NCBI RefSeq assembly: GCF_003855255.1
Contig: NZ_CP034072.1
Location: 2,131,238 to 2,195,237, forward strand
Reading direction: 5' to 3'
DNA from: Mycolicibacterium nivoides
GTDB lineage: Bacteria; Actinomycetota; Actinomycetes; Mycobacteriales; Mycobacteriaceae
Length of the DNA: 64,000 nt
In this document: positions 17,398-26,009 of the stretch, one piece after another
How the letters are laid out: each line of letters starts with the position of its first letter
Numbering within the stretch: the first letter of the stretch is position 1
The notes under the pieces: generated by a model
The model's input: the letters and a program-made list of their open reading frames with translations, nothing else
Database searches by the model: none
What the model was told of the DNA's origin: nothing
Program-made: the position numbers and the translations under genes

Positions 17398-19283
17398 TTC
17401 TTTGGTTTGTCCGAGGCCGCGTCGGTGGACAGGGCCGCGACGAACGCCTCCTGAGGAACCTCCACGCGACCGATGGTCTTCATGCGCTTCTTGCCCTCTT
17501 TCTGCTTCTCCAGCAGCTTGCGCTTACGAGTGATGTCACCGCCGTAGCACTTGGACAACACGTCCTTGCGGATCGCCCGGATGTTCTCGCGGGCAATGAT
17601 TCTCGCTCCGATCGCGGCCTGCACCGGCACCTCGAACTGCTGACGAGGGATGAGCTCTTTGAGCTTGGTGGTCATCTTGTTGCCGTACGCGGACGCCGAA
17701 TCCTTGTGCACGATGGCGCTGAACGCGTCCACCGCCTCGCCCTGCAGCAGGATGTCGACCTTGACCAGATCGGCCAGCTGCTCACCGGCCTCCTCGTAAT
17801 CGAGGCTGGCATAACCGCGGGTACGGGACTTCAGCGAATCGAAGAAGTCGAAGATGATCTCGCCCAACGGCATGGTGTAGCGCAACTCGACACGCTCGGG
17901 CGACAGGTAGTCCATGCCGCCGAGCTCACCGCGCCGCGCCTGACACAGCTCCATGATGGTGCCGATGAACTCGCTCGGCGCGATCACCGTTGTCTTGACC
18001 ACGGGCTCGTAGACCTCGCGGACCTTGCCCTCGGGCCAGTCCGACGGGTTGGTCACCACGATCTCGGAGCCGTCGTCCTTGATCACCCGGTACACGACGT
18101 TGGGCGCCGTGGAGATCAGGTCGAGGTTGAACTCGCGTTCCAGGCGCTCGCGGGTGATCTCCATGTGCAGCAACCCGAGGAAGCCGCAGCGGAACCCGAA
18201 ACCCAGCGCCACCGAGGTTTCCGGCTCGTAGGTCAGCGCGGCGTCGTTGAGCTGCAGCTTGTCCAGCGCCTCGCGCAGCACCGGATAGTCGGAGCCGTCT
18301 ACCGGGTAGAGCCCGGAATAGACCATCGGCCTGGGCTCCCGGTAGCCGGTCAGGGCCTCGGTGGCTCCCTTGCGCGCCGTCGTCACGGTGTCGCCCACCT
18401 TGGACTGCCGGACGTCCTTCACACCCGTGATGAGGTAGCCCACCTCGCCGACGCCGAGACCGTCGCTGGGCTTCGGGTCCGGTGAGACGATGCCGACCTC
18501 GAGCAATTCGTGGGTGGCGCCGGTGGACATCATCGCGATCTTCTCGCGCGGGGTGATCTTGCCGTCGACGACGCGCACGTAGGTGACCACGCCGCGGTAG
18601 ATGTCATAGACCGAGTCGAAGATCATCGCCCGCGCGGGAGCGTCGGCGTCGCCGGTCGGCGCCGGCACCTGCCGGACCACCTCGTCGAGCAACTCGGCGA
18701 CCCCGACACCGGTCTTGCCGGACACCCGCAGCACATCCGAGGGCTCGCAGCCGATGATGTGGGCGAGCTCGCCGGCATAACGCTCCGGGTCCGCGGCGGG
18801 TAGGTCGATCTTGTTGAGCACCGGGATGATCGTGAGGTCCCGGTCGAGCGCCAGGTACAGGTTGGCCAGCGTCTGCGCCTCGATGCCCTGGGCGGCGTCG
18901 ACCAGCAGCACTGCCCCTTCACACGCCTCCAGCGCGCGGGACACCTCGTACGTGAAGTCGACGTGGCCGGGGGTGTCGATCAGGTGCAGGACATAGTTCT
19001 CTTCGGATCCGTCATCGCCGGTCACCTTCCAGGGCAGCCGCACGTTCTGCGCCTTGATGGTGATGCCGCGCTCACGCTCGATGTCCATCCGGTCCAGGTA
19101 CTGCGCCCGCATCGACCGGTCGTCGACGACGCCGGTGAGCTGCAGCATCCGGTCCGCCAGCGTCGATTTGCCGTGGTCGATGTGGGCGATGATGCAGAAG
19201 TTCCTGATCTGCGCCGGCGCAGTGAACGTCTTGTCGGCGAAGCTGCTGATGGGAATCTCCTGGTGAGCGTGGGTGTCCAGCAC
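17394..19283 (-). CDS. lepA: Elongation factor 4 (LepA), back-translocating GTPase
   Basis: Ribosome-associated GTPase of 629 residues. The N-terminus shows G1 (AHIDHGKST), the switch region with [16 protein letters not shown] (G3) and NKIDLP (G4). The C-terminal LepA-specific domain, with [14 protein letters not shown] and the basic [24 protein letters not shown], separates it from EF-G. The start is GTG 19283 with AGGGAG at suitable spacing. It is divergent from the MazF-fold gene and coupled to the downstream lipoprotein gene. The protein acts on stalled or mis-translocated ribosomes. Confidence 0.98.
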   Translation of the reverse strand: MLDTHAHQEIPISSFADKTFTAPAQIRNFCIIAHIDHGKSTLADRMLQLTGVVDDRSMRAQYLDRMDIERERGITIKAQNVRLPWKVTGDDGSEENYVLHLIDTPGHVDFTYEVSRALEACEGAVLLVDAAQGIEAQTLANLYLALDRDLTIIPVLNKIDLPAADPERYAGELAHIIGCEPSDVLRVSGKTGVGVAELLDEVVRQVPAPTGDADAPARAMIFDSVYDIYRGVVTYVRVVDGKITPREKIAMMSTGATHELLEVGIVSPDPKPSDGLGVGEVGYLITGVKDVRQSKVGDTVTTARKGATEALTGYREPRPMVYSGLYPVDGSDYPVLREALDKLQLNDAALTYEPETSVALGFGFRCGFLGLLHMEITRERLEREFNLDLISTAPNVVYRVIKDDGSEIVVTNPSDWPEGKVREVYEPVVKTTVIAPSEFIGTIMELCQARRGELGGMDYLSPERVELRYTMPLGEIIFDFFDSLKSRTRGYASLDYEEAGEQLADLVKVDILLQGEAVDAFSAIVHKDSASAYGNKMTTKLKELIPRQQFEVPVQAAIGARIIARENIRAIRKDVLSKCYGGDITRKRKLLEKQKEGKKRMKTIGRVEVPQEAFVAALSTDAASDKPKK

Positions 19284-19349
19284 GTGCTGTGCTCCCTAAG
19301 GGTATCGAGCAACCACCGTCGCGACACAATCGCCAGGGGTCCGCTCGCA

Positions 19350-19355
19350 TATGCT
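19350..19355 (+). promoter_or_regulatory. Candidate -10 box (TATGCT), leaderless start
   Basis: TATGCT ends 7 bases before ATG 19363, consistent with a transcript beginning at that start codon. If so, the upstream in-frame ATG at 19351 lies within the promoter and is not used. Confidence 0.45.
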
Positions 19356-19362
19356 CGACACC

Positions 19363-19998
19363 ATGGCGTCGCAGTGGAAGGCGTTCCAACAGGTTCTCAG
19401 GGGCGTAGTGGATGGCGCCGAGAACCTGGTGTTCAACGAGGCACCGAAGTTCGTGCGTCAGCTACAGACCACGGACAACGTGCCGCGGACTGTGCAGCAA
19501 GGCATCCAACAGGGCCTTCAGCAGGGCCTCAGGCTGGGTCTCGGCGTGCTCGCCGGTGCGGCCGCCCCGCCGCCGCAAGCGATCACCGCCGGCCGTCCGG
19601 TATCGAAGAACAGCGTGCCCACCGCACACCGGGCCCGCAAAGTCGTCTACGCCCCCGATCTGGACGGGCAGGCCGATCCCGGCGAGATCGTCTGGACCTG
19701 GGTGGTCTACGAGGACGATCCGACCCAGGGCAAGGACCGGCCGGTCCTGGTGGTGGGCCGCGATCAGCGCACCCTGCTCGGGTTGATGCTGTCCAGCCAG
19801 GACTACCACCGAGACGATCCGGACTGGATCGCCATCGGCACAGGCACCTGGGATTACGACGGCAGGCCGAGCTGGGTGCGGCTGGACCGGGTGCTCGACG
19901 TTCCAGAGGAAGGCATCCGCCGTGAGGGCGCGATCCTGGATCGCGGCCGGTTCGAAGCGGTCGCGCTACGGCTGCGCGCTCAGTACTCCTGGAGCTGA
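19363..19998 (+). CDS. MazF/PemK-fold protein (Rv2405-like), solitary
   Basis: Protein of 211 residues with two parts: an N-terminal basic and glutamine-rich segment (VQQGIQQGLQQGLRLGLG) and a C-terminal module of about 120 residues with the PemK/MazF beta-barrel pattern (RKVVYAPDLDGQADPGEIVWTWV, then GKDRPVLVVGRD). Family toxins cut RNA, but no antitoxin gene is adjacent, and the gene keeps its place after lepA as Rv2405 does in M. tuberculosis, so a housekeeping role is more likely. ATG 19363 is chosen because of the -10 box 7 bases upstream; ATG 19351 is also in frame. Its 3' end overlaps the convergent ATPase gene by 19 bp. Confidence 0.75.
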   Translation: MASQWKAFQQVLRGVVDGAENLVFNEAPKFVRQLQTTDNVPRTVQQGIQQGLQQGLRLGLGVLAGAAAPPPQAITAGRPVSKNSVPTAHRARKVVYAPDLDGQADPGEIVWTWVVYEDDPTQGKDRPVLVVGRDQRTLLGLMLSSQDYHRDDPDWIAIGTGTWDYDGRPSWVRLDRVLDVPEEGIRREGAILDRGRFEAVALRLRAQYSWS

Positions 19999-20774
19999 CT
20001 ACCCGTGCCGCGGGTCGGGCCGCCGCGTTCGAATCGCACGTACGGTCCGGCGTCGTCGACAGTGATCCGGCACCGCACTCCGTAGACGTCGGCCACCAGC
20101 TCCTCGGTCAGCACCTCGACCGGGGAGCCGTTGGCCACCACGGTTCCCGCTGACAGCACCACCACGTGGTCGCAGAACATCGCCGCGAGGTTGAGATCGT
20201 GCAGGGCCACCACACTGGTGACGTCGAGCGTGCGGATCATCGCCAAGATCTCCAGTTGATGGGCGATGTCGAGATGGTTGGTCGGCTCGTCGAGCAGTAG
20301 CTCGCTGGGTTCCTGGGCCAGCGCCCGGGCGATCTGCACGCGCTGACGCTCCCCACCCGAGAGGGTGTGCCACAGCCGGTCGGCCATGCCGCGCAAGCCG
20401 GTGGCCGCCATCGCCGCGGTGACGGCTTCGGTGTCGTCGCGGCCGGCCCCGAACACCGGAGTGTGCGGGATGCGCCCCAGCCTGACGACGTCGCGGACCG
20501 CGATGTCCAGATCGGTGTCGGCGTGCTGCCCGACCATCGCCACCCGGCGTGCCACCGCGCGCCGCGACATCGTGTGCAGCTCACGACCGTCGAGCTGCAC
20601 AGATCCGGAATCAGGCCGGTCGATCCCGGCCAACAGCCTCAGCAGTGAAGACTTGCCGGATCCGTTGGGCCCCAACAATCCGACTGTGCTGCCCGGAGCC
20701 GGGTCGACCGTGACACCGTCGAGCACGACCCGCCCCGAACGGGTCCAGCACACCTCTAACGCCCGCAGGCTCAT
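19980..20774 (-). CDS. btuD: BtuD/FecE-type ABC transporter ATPase (cobalamin importer)
   Basis: ATPase of a type II ABC importer, 264 residues. It has Walker A (GPNGSGKSS, residues 35-43), LSGGERQRV, a Walker B (LLLDEPTNHLD) and VVALHDLNLA. The ATG 20774 start overlaps the stop of the permease (ATGA); an open frame continues upstream only as a shadow. It closes a four-gene coupled operon of two binding proteins, a permease and an ATPase. The operon sits behind a cobalamin riboswitch, which is the main reason for reading it as a vitamin B12 importer rather than an iron-siderophore one. Confidence 0.85.
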   Translation of the reverse strand: MSLRALEVCWTRSGRVVLDGVTVDPAPGSTVGLLGPNGSGKSSLLRLLAGIDRPDSGSVQLDGRELHTMSRRAVARRVAMVGQHADTDLDIAVRDVVRLGRIPHTPVFGAGRDDTEAVTAAMAATGLRGMADRLWHTLSGGERQRVQIARALAQEPSELLLDEPTNHLDIAHQLEILAMIRTLDVTSVVALHDLNLAAMFCDHVVVLSAGTVVANGSPVEVLTEELVADVYGVRCRITVDDAGPYVRFERGGPTRGTGSQLQEY

Positions 20775-21796
20775 CGGCGTATCCCCCTGCGCCGCAACAA
20801 GATCAACGCGAACGCGGGGACGCCGAGCAGTGCGGTGACCACCCCGGTGGGCAATTCCTGCGGAGCGAAGACGGTCCGGGCCAGGGTGTCCACCCACACC
20901 ATGAAGATCGCGCCGAGGATCACCGCGGTCGGCAACAGGCGCCGATGGCCGGGCCCGACGACGAAACGCGCGGCGTGCGGCAGCACCAGCCCGACGAATC
21001 CGATCGCCCCGGCCGCACTGACCAGGGCCGCCGTCACCAACGCGGTCATGACCAGCAACACGACGCGTGCCCGGGCCACCGCGACGCCCAGCGTCGCGGC
21101 CGCATCCTGACCGAAGGCGAAGGCGTCGAGGGTGCGCGCATAGGCCAAACACACCGCCAGCCCGACTCCGACGACGACCGCGCAGGTGAGGACATCGGAC
21201 CAGGACACCCCGGCCAGCGAGCCCAACAGCCAGAACAGCACTCCCCTGGTCTGTTCGGCGTCGGCCGACGACAACACGATGAAGGACGTCAGTGCCGAGA
21301 ACAGCTGGGTTCCGGCCACTCCGGCCAGTACCACCCGGTCGGTCCCGCCGCCGGCCGCGTAGGCCAGCAGCAGCACCACGGCGAACGACAGCACCGCACC
21401 GGCGAAGGCGCCGCCGGACAAGGTCAGCGTGCCCGCGCCGACGCCGAGCACCGCGACCAGCACCGCGCCCGTAGAAGCACCCGATGAGACCCCCAGCACG
21501 AACGGGTCGGCCAGCGGATTGCGCAGCAGCGACTGCAGTATCGCCCCGCACAGCGCCAGCCCGGCTCCACAGATGGCCGCCAGGACGACTCTCGGCAGGC
21601 GCAGTTGCCAGACGATGCTCTCCTGCAGTCGGGTCGTCCCCGAGGGCCCCGCGCCGAGACGGTCGCCGACGATGCGGTAGACGTCGCCCACCGACAACGC
21701 GGCGGGCCCGATGGTGATGGCCACCGCGGCCGAGAACACCAGAAGGACAAGGCCGGCGGCCCACAATCCGCCGAGCCATCCGGTACGCAGACTCAC
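20771..21796 (-). CDS. btuC: BtuC/FecCD-type ABC transporter permease (cobalamin importer)
   Basis: Inner-membrane permease of 341 residues with about ten helices, the usual FecCD/BtuC size. Family segments include RLPRVVLAAICGAGLALCGAI, LADPFVLGVSSGASTGAV and AGAIGFVGLVLPHAAR. The GTG start at 21796 overlaps the end of the first binding protein (GTGA), and its stop overlaps the ATPase start (ATGA). It would dimerise with BtuD and serve both binding proteins upstream. The cobalamin assignment follows from the riboswitch at the head of the operon; the permease alone fits siderophore or haem as well. Confidence 0.86.
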   Translation of the reverse strand: MSLRTGWLGGLWAAGLVLLVFSAAVAITIGPAALSVGDVYRIVGDRLGAGPSGTTRLQESIVWQLRLPRVVLAAICGAGLALCGAILQSLLRNPLADPFVLGVSSGASTGAVLVAVLGVGAGTLTLSGGAFAGAVLSFAVVLLLAYAAGGGTDRVVLAGVAGTQLFSALTSFIVLSSADAEQTRGVLFWLLGSLAGVSWSDVLTCAVVVGVGLAVCLAYARTLDAFAFGQDAAATLGVAVARARVVLLVMTALVTAALVSAAGAIGFVGLVLPHAARFVVGPGHRRLLPTAVILGAIFMVWVDTLARTVFAPQELPTGVVTALLGVPAFALILLRRRGIRR

Positions 21797-22815
21797 CGCG
21801 GTGAGCCGAAACCGAGTTCGGCCAGGCCCTTCGCCACCTTCTCGACGCCGTCCACGGTGCGGATGGACGGGTTGAGATCGGCCCCGTTGACCACGATGTA
21901 GCGGCGGTGCCGGACGGCGGTCAGGCCTCGGGTGAGCGGATTCGATTCCAGGAAGTCGACTTTGGTCTCCAGCGCGTCACCGTCGATCGTGCGGCGGCTC
22001 AGGTCGCCCAGCACCAGCACATCCGGATCGCGGTCGGCCACACTCTCCCAACTCACCTGCGGCCATTCATCTGTGGTGTTGGCGAACACGTTGCGTGCCC
22101 CGACGGTCCTGGCGATCACCCCGGGGGATCCGCAGCAGCCGGCGAAGTAGGGGGCACGAACATCGGAGAACCAGAAGGCCATGTCGACTCCGGAGAGAGC
22201 CGCACCGGCTGTGTCCATCCGGCGGCGCAACTCCGCGATGAGCCGATCGCCGCGTTCGACGACACCGAATATCGTCGCCAGGTCCCGGATTTCGGTGTAG
22301 ACGGCATCCATGCTGAACGGGGTGCTGCGCGCGCCGTCGCCGTTGACCGAGTTCTTGCCCTCGCAGTCACTCGGTGCCAGATAGGTCGGCACGCCCAGCT
22401 GTGCGAACTGGTCGCGGTCGGCGACACCACCGGGTCCCAGGGTGCCGCCGAAAGACGCCGACACGAAATCGGGTTCGGTGTCGAGAACCGTCTCCAGCGA
22501 CGGCTTGTTCACCGCCAGGCGCGGCACCCGGGCATTCTCGGCCTCGAGGCCGGGGCGGACCGGGTCCGTCCACGTCGCGGTGCCGACCATGCGGTCCGCC
22601 AAGCCCAGCGAGAGCAGAATCTCGGTGGAGCCCTGGTTCAACGACACCGCCCGCTGCGGCGGTGCATCGATCACCACCTGCCTGCCGCAATTCTGCACCG
22701 TCACCGGATATCCGGGCGCCGCCCCGGGAGGCGCTGCCGGGTCGGCAGCCTGGCCGCAGGCAGCCAACAGCAGCGCGCCCATCAGTCCGACCATCAGCCG
22801 GACCCGTCCCGTCAC
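21793..22815 (-). CDS. btuF: BtuF-type substrate-binding lipoprotein, copy 1
   Basis: Periplasmic-binding-protein-fold lipoprotein of 340 residues. Its signal peptide has lipobox LAAC. The mature part shows PPQRAVSLNQGSTEILLSLGL, GVPTYLAP and a GCCGSPG segment. It shares long stretches with the gene directly upstream (copy 2): both contain PPQRAVSL, STEILL-LGLADRMVGT, AQLG-PTY and F-ESNP-TR. They are clearly a tandem duplication. The start GTG overlaps the stop of copy 2 (GTGA), and its stop overlaps the permease start. One permease serving two receptors suggests two related corrinoid ligands or affinities, which is inference. Confidence 0.85.
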   Translation of the reverse strand: MTGRVRLMVGLMGALLLAACGQAADPAAPPGAAPGYPVTVQNCGRQVVIDAPPQRAVSLNQGSTEILLSLGLADRMVGTATWTDPVRPGLEAENARVPRLAVNKPSLETVLDTEPDFVSASFGGTLGPGGVADRDQFAQLGVPTYLAPSDCEGKNSVNGDGARSTPFSMDAVYTEIRDLATIFGVVERGDRLIAELRRRMDTAGAALSGVDMAFWFSDVRAPYFAGCCGSPGVIARTVGARNVFANTTDEWPQVSWESVADRDPDVLVLGDLSRRTIDGDALETKVDFLESNPLTRGLTAVRHRRYIVVNGADLNPSIRTVDGVEKVAKGLAELGFGSPR

Positions 22816-23849
22816 CGGGCCAGCCCGAACGCCCTGAAACCGGCAGCCAGCTTCTCCAGGGCATCGATCTCGCGGATTCCGGGGTCGAGTTCGGATCCGG
22901 ACAGCACGACATAGCGCTTGTCGCGCACCGCGGTCATGTTCCTGGTCACTGGATTCGATTCCAGGAACTTCACCTTCGCATCCAGAGCGTCCCCGTCGAC
23001 GCGCCTTCGATTGAGGTCGGCCAGCACCAGCACGTCAGGATCGCCGTCGGCCAGGGCCTCCCAGCTGACCTCCGGCCAGTCCTCGCGGGTATCGGCGAAG
23101 ACATTGGTGACGCCGAGTTCGGTGGCGTACAGCCCGGGCGCCGAACAGCAGCCGGCCAGATACGGCGTCCGTAGCCCCGAGAACCAGAATGCGACGCTGG
23201 TACCCGGCTCGGTGATCGACGGTGTGTCGTCCAGCCGCCGGGTGAGCCGGGCGATCAGGTCGTGGCCGCGCTCCTGCACATCGAAGATCTGGGCCAGCTC
23301 GGCGATCTCCCGGAACAGTGTGTCGAGGGCCAGCGGTTCGGTGCGGGTGACGGTCTCACCCTCGACGCGCGCCCCGGTGCACACCGAAGGCGATTGATAC
23401 GTCGGGATGCCCAGCTGGGCGAATTTGGGCCGGTCGGCGACCACCGCGGAAGTAAAGGTGTGAGCGCTGGCCGAGGTCACCAGGTCCGGCTCGACACCGA
23501 GCACCGTCTCCAGCCCCGGGTCGTTGTCCGCCAACCGGGGCACGGTGGCATTGTCGGCCGCGAGCTCGGGCAGCACCGGATCAAACCAGGTCGACGTGCC
23601 GACCATCCGATCAGCCAGACCGAGCGCCAGCAGTATCTCGGTCGAGGACTGGTAGAGCGACACCGCCCGCTGCGGCGGCCCATCGAAAGTGACTGTCACA
23701 CCGCAGTTCTCGATCGTGAGCGGATAGCTGGTCGGGCCCGCGGTGGCCTCGGCGGCGGGGTTGTCGGCGCCGGACTCTCGGTGCCCGCAAGCCACCGTGA
23801 GCGACAATGTCACAGACAACAGGCACAACAGTGCGGTGAGCACACGCAC
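22812..23849 (-). CDS. btuF: BtuF-type substrate-binding lipoprotein, copy 2 (riboswitch-proximal)
   Basis: First gene of the cobalamin-importer operon, 345 residues from the chosen start. I prefer GTG 23849 because AGGA lies about 11 bases upstream; the alternative TTG at 23858 begins directly after the ribosome-binding site. The signal peptide carries lipobox TVAC. The mature part parallels copy 1 along its whole length, including PPQRAVSLYQSSTEILLALG and GCCSAPGLY. The cobalamin riboswitch leader ends about 40 bases upstream, so this gene is the direct target of B12 repression. The divergence between copies is substantial, so the duplication is not recent. Confidence 0.85.
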   Translation of the reverse strand: MRVLTALLCLLSVTLSLTVACGHRESGADNPAAEATAGPTSYPLTIENCGVTVTFDGPPQRAVSLYQSSTEILLALGLADRMVGTSTWFDPVLPELAADNATVPRLADNDPGLETVLGVEPDLVTSASAHTFTSAVVADRPKFAQLGIPTYQSPSVCTGARVEGETVTRTEPLALDTLFREIAELAQIFDVQERGHDLIARLTRRLDDTPSITEPGTSVAFWFSGLRTPYLAGCCSAPGLYATELGVTNVFADTREDWPEVSWEALADGDPDVLVLADLNRRRVDGDALDAKVKFLESNPVTRNMTAVRDKRYVVLSGSELDPGIREIDALEKLAAGFRAFGLAR

Positions 23850-23884
23850 GGCCAACAACTTCCTTTGATCCAGGGCCCAGTCGC

Positions 23885-24005
23885 GGAGCCGTCAACGGTC
23901 ATTCCCGGCCACAGGTAGTCGGACTCGAGGCAGTGCCTCACACCGTTGCGCGTCAGTTCCGGCTTTTCACCGGATTCCCCTGTTGGTCGGCCTTCGCACT
24001 GTAAC
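23885..24005 (-). promoter_or_regulatory. Cobalamin riboswitch controlling the btuFFCD operon
   Basis: Read on the minus strand, the leader holds the hallmarks of the cobalamin aptamer in order: GGGGAAUCCGGUG, the P4-type hairpin CCGG-UGAAAAG-CCGG (23973-23959), GACGCGCAACGGUG, a GAGG/CCUC stem, and the B12-box-like GUCCGACUACCUG (23924-23912). The L5 segment CAACGGU (23948-23942) is an exact complement of ACCGUUG (23899-23893), which lies in the loop of a downstream hairpin with arms GGCCG (23910-23906) and CGGCU (23891-23887). This is the L5-L13 kissing interaction. The switch hairpin lies about 20 bases before the btuF ribosome-binding site, so control is probably at translation initiation. 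Confidence 0.88.
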
Positions 24006-24040
24006 AGCCGCGATGCGTCAGCGATTGCCGTCGCGTCTGG

Positions 24041-24676
24041 CTACCGCGGCGCCCGCCACATCGGCGTCATGGTGGGTCCGCCGTCGGGCAGCACGATCTC
24101 GCCGGTGACCTCGAACCCGAAACGCATGTAGTACGGGATGTTGTCGGGGTTGCTCGACTCCAGGTAGGCGGGTGCATGCTCGGCGTCCACCCGGTCGAGT
24201 CGCGATTGCATCAGGGCGTGCCCGAAACCGCCGCCGCGCACCGCGGGGTCACTGCCGATCACCGCCAGATACCAATGCGGTTCCTCGGGGTGCTGCTTCT
24301 TCATCAGCTCGACGACCTGCTGTCCACGCCGCATGGCGCTGCCGAAGGCCAGCACCATCGTGGGCAGCATGCGCAGTTCTTCGCTCGGCGTCTGTTTCCA
24401 GCGGCCCGGGCCGTCCCACAACGCCGCCGCGCCGATCTCGCCGTCCCGGACGGCCACCTCGGCACCACCGCCGGAGAGAAAATGGTGGCGCGTGATCGCC
24501 GCGAACAGCCGCGGCAGGCCCTTGGCGCGACGGGTGTCGTCAGCCAGGATCCAGGCCATCACCGGGTCATCGTGGAAGGCCCGGCCCAGGACCGCGGCGA
24601 GCCGCTTCACGTCAGACTTGTTCGGGGGACGGACATCGACGGCAGCCACCAACCCACCATCGCACACCCGGCCCAT
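24041..24676 (-). CDS. GNAT-family acetyltransferase
   Basis: Single-domain acetyltransferase of 211 residues. Recognisable parts are the N-terminal RPPNKSDVKRLAAVLGRAFHDDPVMAW, the substrate strand EEPHWYLAVIGSDPAVRGGGFGHALM with the acetyl-CoA loop (RGGGFG), and the C-terminal YLESSNPDNIPYYMRFGFE. I chose ATG 24676 because AGGGG lies 8 bases upstream; GTG 24685 and GTG 24649 are alternatives. It is a single gene between the riboswitch and the second MetNIQ-type operon. The acceptor substrate is unknown; the nearest relatives I recall are annotated only as N-acetyltransferases. Confidence 0.82.
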   Translation of the reverse strand: MGRVCDGGLVAAVDVRPPNKSDVKRLAAVLGRAFHDDPVMAWILADDTRRAKGLPRLFAAITRHHFLSGGGAEVAVRDGEIGAAALWDGPGRWKQTPSEELRMLPTMVLAFGSAMRRGQQVVELMKKQHPEEPHWYLAVIGSDPAVRGGGFGHALMQSRLDRVDAEHAPAYLESSNPDNIPYYMRFGFEVTGEIVLPDGGPTMTPMWRAPR

Positions 24677-25004
24677 GCTCAGCACCCCTGCGGTCGGTGA
24701 CCTCGACGTTGTCAGACCACCTCGATGGCGGGCGAGTTCCAGGTGCCCTCGGTGATGCCGGGCACATTCCCGTAGGTGCGAAAAGTCGAGAACGGCGGTG
24801 AATACCTTTGCCCACCAAGGCTTTCACCGACTAGTGCGCCGACCATAACCAAGGTTACTTCCGATCAGAAGGATTTCTATCCTGTACCGCCGGTAGTCCG
24901 CTGCGTAGCTTCACCCGCTGTCTGACCTTCAGACCCGGTAGATCCCGCATGGCCGCAGCCGCAACCGAAGCGCTCGGCCTGCCGCAGTCCCTTCAGAGAG
25001 CCCC
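24677..25004. other. 328-bp intergenic region before the second MetNIQ-type operon
   Basis: This is the only gap over 300 bp without a clear gene. It must hold the promoter of the ABC operon. Visible elements are a hairpin GTCTGA-CCT-TCAGAC (24920-24934) and a 19-codon open frame (24949-25008) coupled to the ATPase start. There is a short GGAT/ATCC dyad around 24870-24882. I found no S-box, cobalamin or other riboswitch core here and no convincing -35/-10 pair. Confidence 0.5.
24920..24934 (+). promoter_or_regulatory. Leader hairpin upstream of MetNIQ-type operon B
   Basis: GTCTGA-CCT-TCAGAC is an exact 6-bp stem with a 3-nt loop, 14 bases before a small leader open frame. It may be a transcription-factor half-site pair or an RNA hairpin. 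It has no T-tract. Confidence 0.35.
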
Positions 25005-25008
25005 GTGA
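24949..25008 (+). CDS. Possible 19-residue leader peptide coupled to the ABC ATPase gene
   Basis: ATG 24949 opens a 19-codon frame, rich in Ala, Leu, Pro and Gln, whose TGA overlaps the GTG start of the ATPase gene as GTGA. Such overlaps in this window mark translational coupling, so this may be a leader controlling the operon. It has no cysteine and no methionine after the start, so the known polycysteine attenuator logic does not apply. It could also be chance: the frame is short, and no strong ribosome-binding site precedes it. Confidence 0.3.
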   Translation: MAAAATEALGLPQSLQRAP

Positions 25009-26009
25009 TAGAGATCGAGAACCTGACCAAACGATTCGGGGACCGCACGGTCCTCGACGACATATCGCTGACCGTCGGTAGCGGTGAGATCTTGGCTGTC
25101 GTGGGCCCCAGCGGGGCCGGTAAGAGCACGCTGTCGCGATGCGTCAGTTTCCTGGAACGCCCCAGCAGCGGCGCCGTCCGGGTCGGCGGCCTGGATTTCA
25201 GCCGGCTCGACGGCAACGAATTGATCGCGGCGCGCCGAAGGATCGGAGTGATCTTCCAGAACGCGCCGCTGCTGCGGCGGCGCACTGTCGCCCAAAATGT
25301 ATCGCTGCCACTGGAATACCTCCGGGCCACCGACGAATCGATCGACCGGCGGGTCGGCGAGCTGCTCGAGCGCGTCGGCCTGTCCGACCGCAGCGAGTAC
25401 TTTCCCGCGCAGCTCTCGGGCGGTCAGAAGCAACGGGTCGGGATCGCCCGGGCCCTGGCGCTGCGTCCTTCGGTGCTGCTGTCCGATGAGGCCACCTCGG
25501 GGTTGGATCCCGCCACGACCACCGCGATCCTGTCCCTACTCGGCCAGTTGCGCGACGAGTTCGGCTTGTCCATCATCCTGATCACCCACGAGATGGAGGT
25601 CGTTCGCGAGATCGCCGACTCGGTGGCCCGTATCGACGGTGGACGGATCATCGAGAGCGGCGCGGTCACCGACATCATTCTCGACCCGAGCTCGGCACTG
25701 GCCCGGGAACTGCTGCCACACCGGCCGATAGTGCCACCGCCGTCAGCGGGTGACATCTGGGAGATCTCCTACGCCTCCCGGGAAGTTCCGCTCGACTGGC
25801 TCACGTCGATCCACCACGCTCCGGGCATCTCGGGTACCCAGGTCAGCGTGCTCAGCGCCAGCGTCGAGGCCATCCGCGGGATCGCCGTCGGACGCGCCAC
25901 ACTGGCCGTCTCCCCCACTGCGCCAAGTGGATTCGCCGACTATCTGGCCGATCTGGGGCTGCACGTCCACACCGGCCCGGCACGCTCCGACGACGAGGCC
26001 GCCGCATGA
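25005..26009 (+). CDS. MetN-type ABC transporter ATPase with NIL domain
   Basis: ATPase of a methionine-type importer, 334 residues, the full MetN length. Walker A (GPSGAGKST, residues 34-42), LSGGQKQR, Walker B ([12 protein letters not shown]) and THEME are present. Residues about 245-325 form a NIL-type domain ([20 protein letters not shown], then [11 protein letters not shown]), which in MetN binds ligand and inhibits transport. The start is GTG 25005, overlapping a possible leader frame. Its TGA overlaps the permease ATG (ATGA). Compared with the ATPase at 6090 this copy retains the regulatory domain, so the two importers are probably controlled differently. Confidence 0.9.
   Translation: MIEIENLTKRFGDRTVLDDISLTVGSGEILAVVGPSGAGKSTLSRCVSFLERPSSGAVRVGGLDFSRLDGNELIAARRRIGVIFQNAPLLRRRTVAQNVSLPLEYLRATDESIDRRVGELLERVGLSDRSEYFPAQLSGGQKQRVGIARALALRPSVLLSDEATSGLDPATTTAILSLLGQLRDEFGLSIILITHEMEVVREIADSVARIDGGRIIESGAVTDIILDPSSALARELLPHRPIVPPPSAGDIWEISYASREVPLDWLTSIHHAPGISGTQVSVLSASVEAIRGIAVGRATLAVSPTAPSGFADYLADLGLHVHTGPARSDDEAAA

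Noticed and set aside
19980..23849. Iron-siderophore importer (FepBCD-like)
   Set aside because: The proteins alone would allow it, but the leader is a cobalamin aptamer with a kissing-loop complement, and no iron-box-like dyad was seen upstream.
24677..25004. SAM (S-box) riboswitch before the MetNIQ-type operon
   Set aside because: None of the conserved S-box core segments was found on the plus strand. Only a short hairpin and a small frame are visible.
24949..25008. Polycysteine leader attenuator
   Set aside because: The 19-codon frame contains no cysteine codon, so the known cysteine-responsive mechanism cannot act here.
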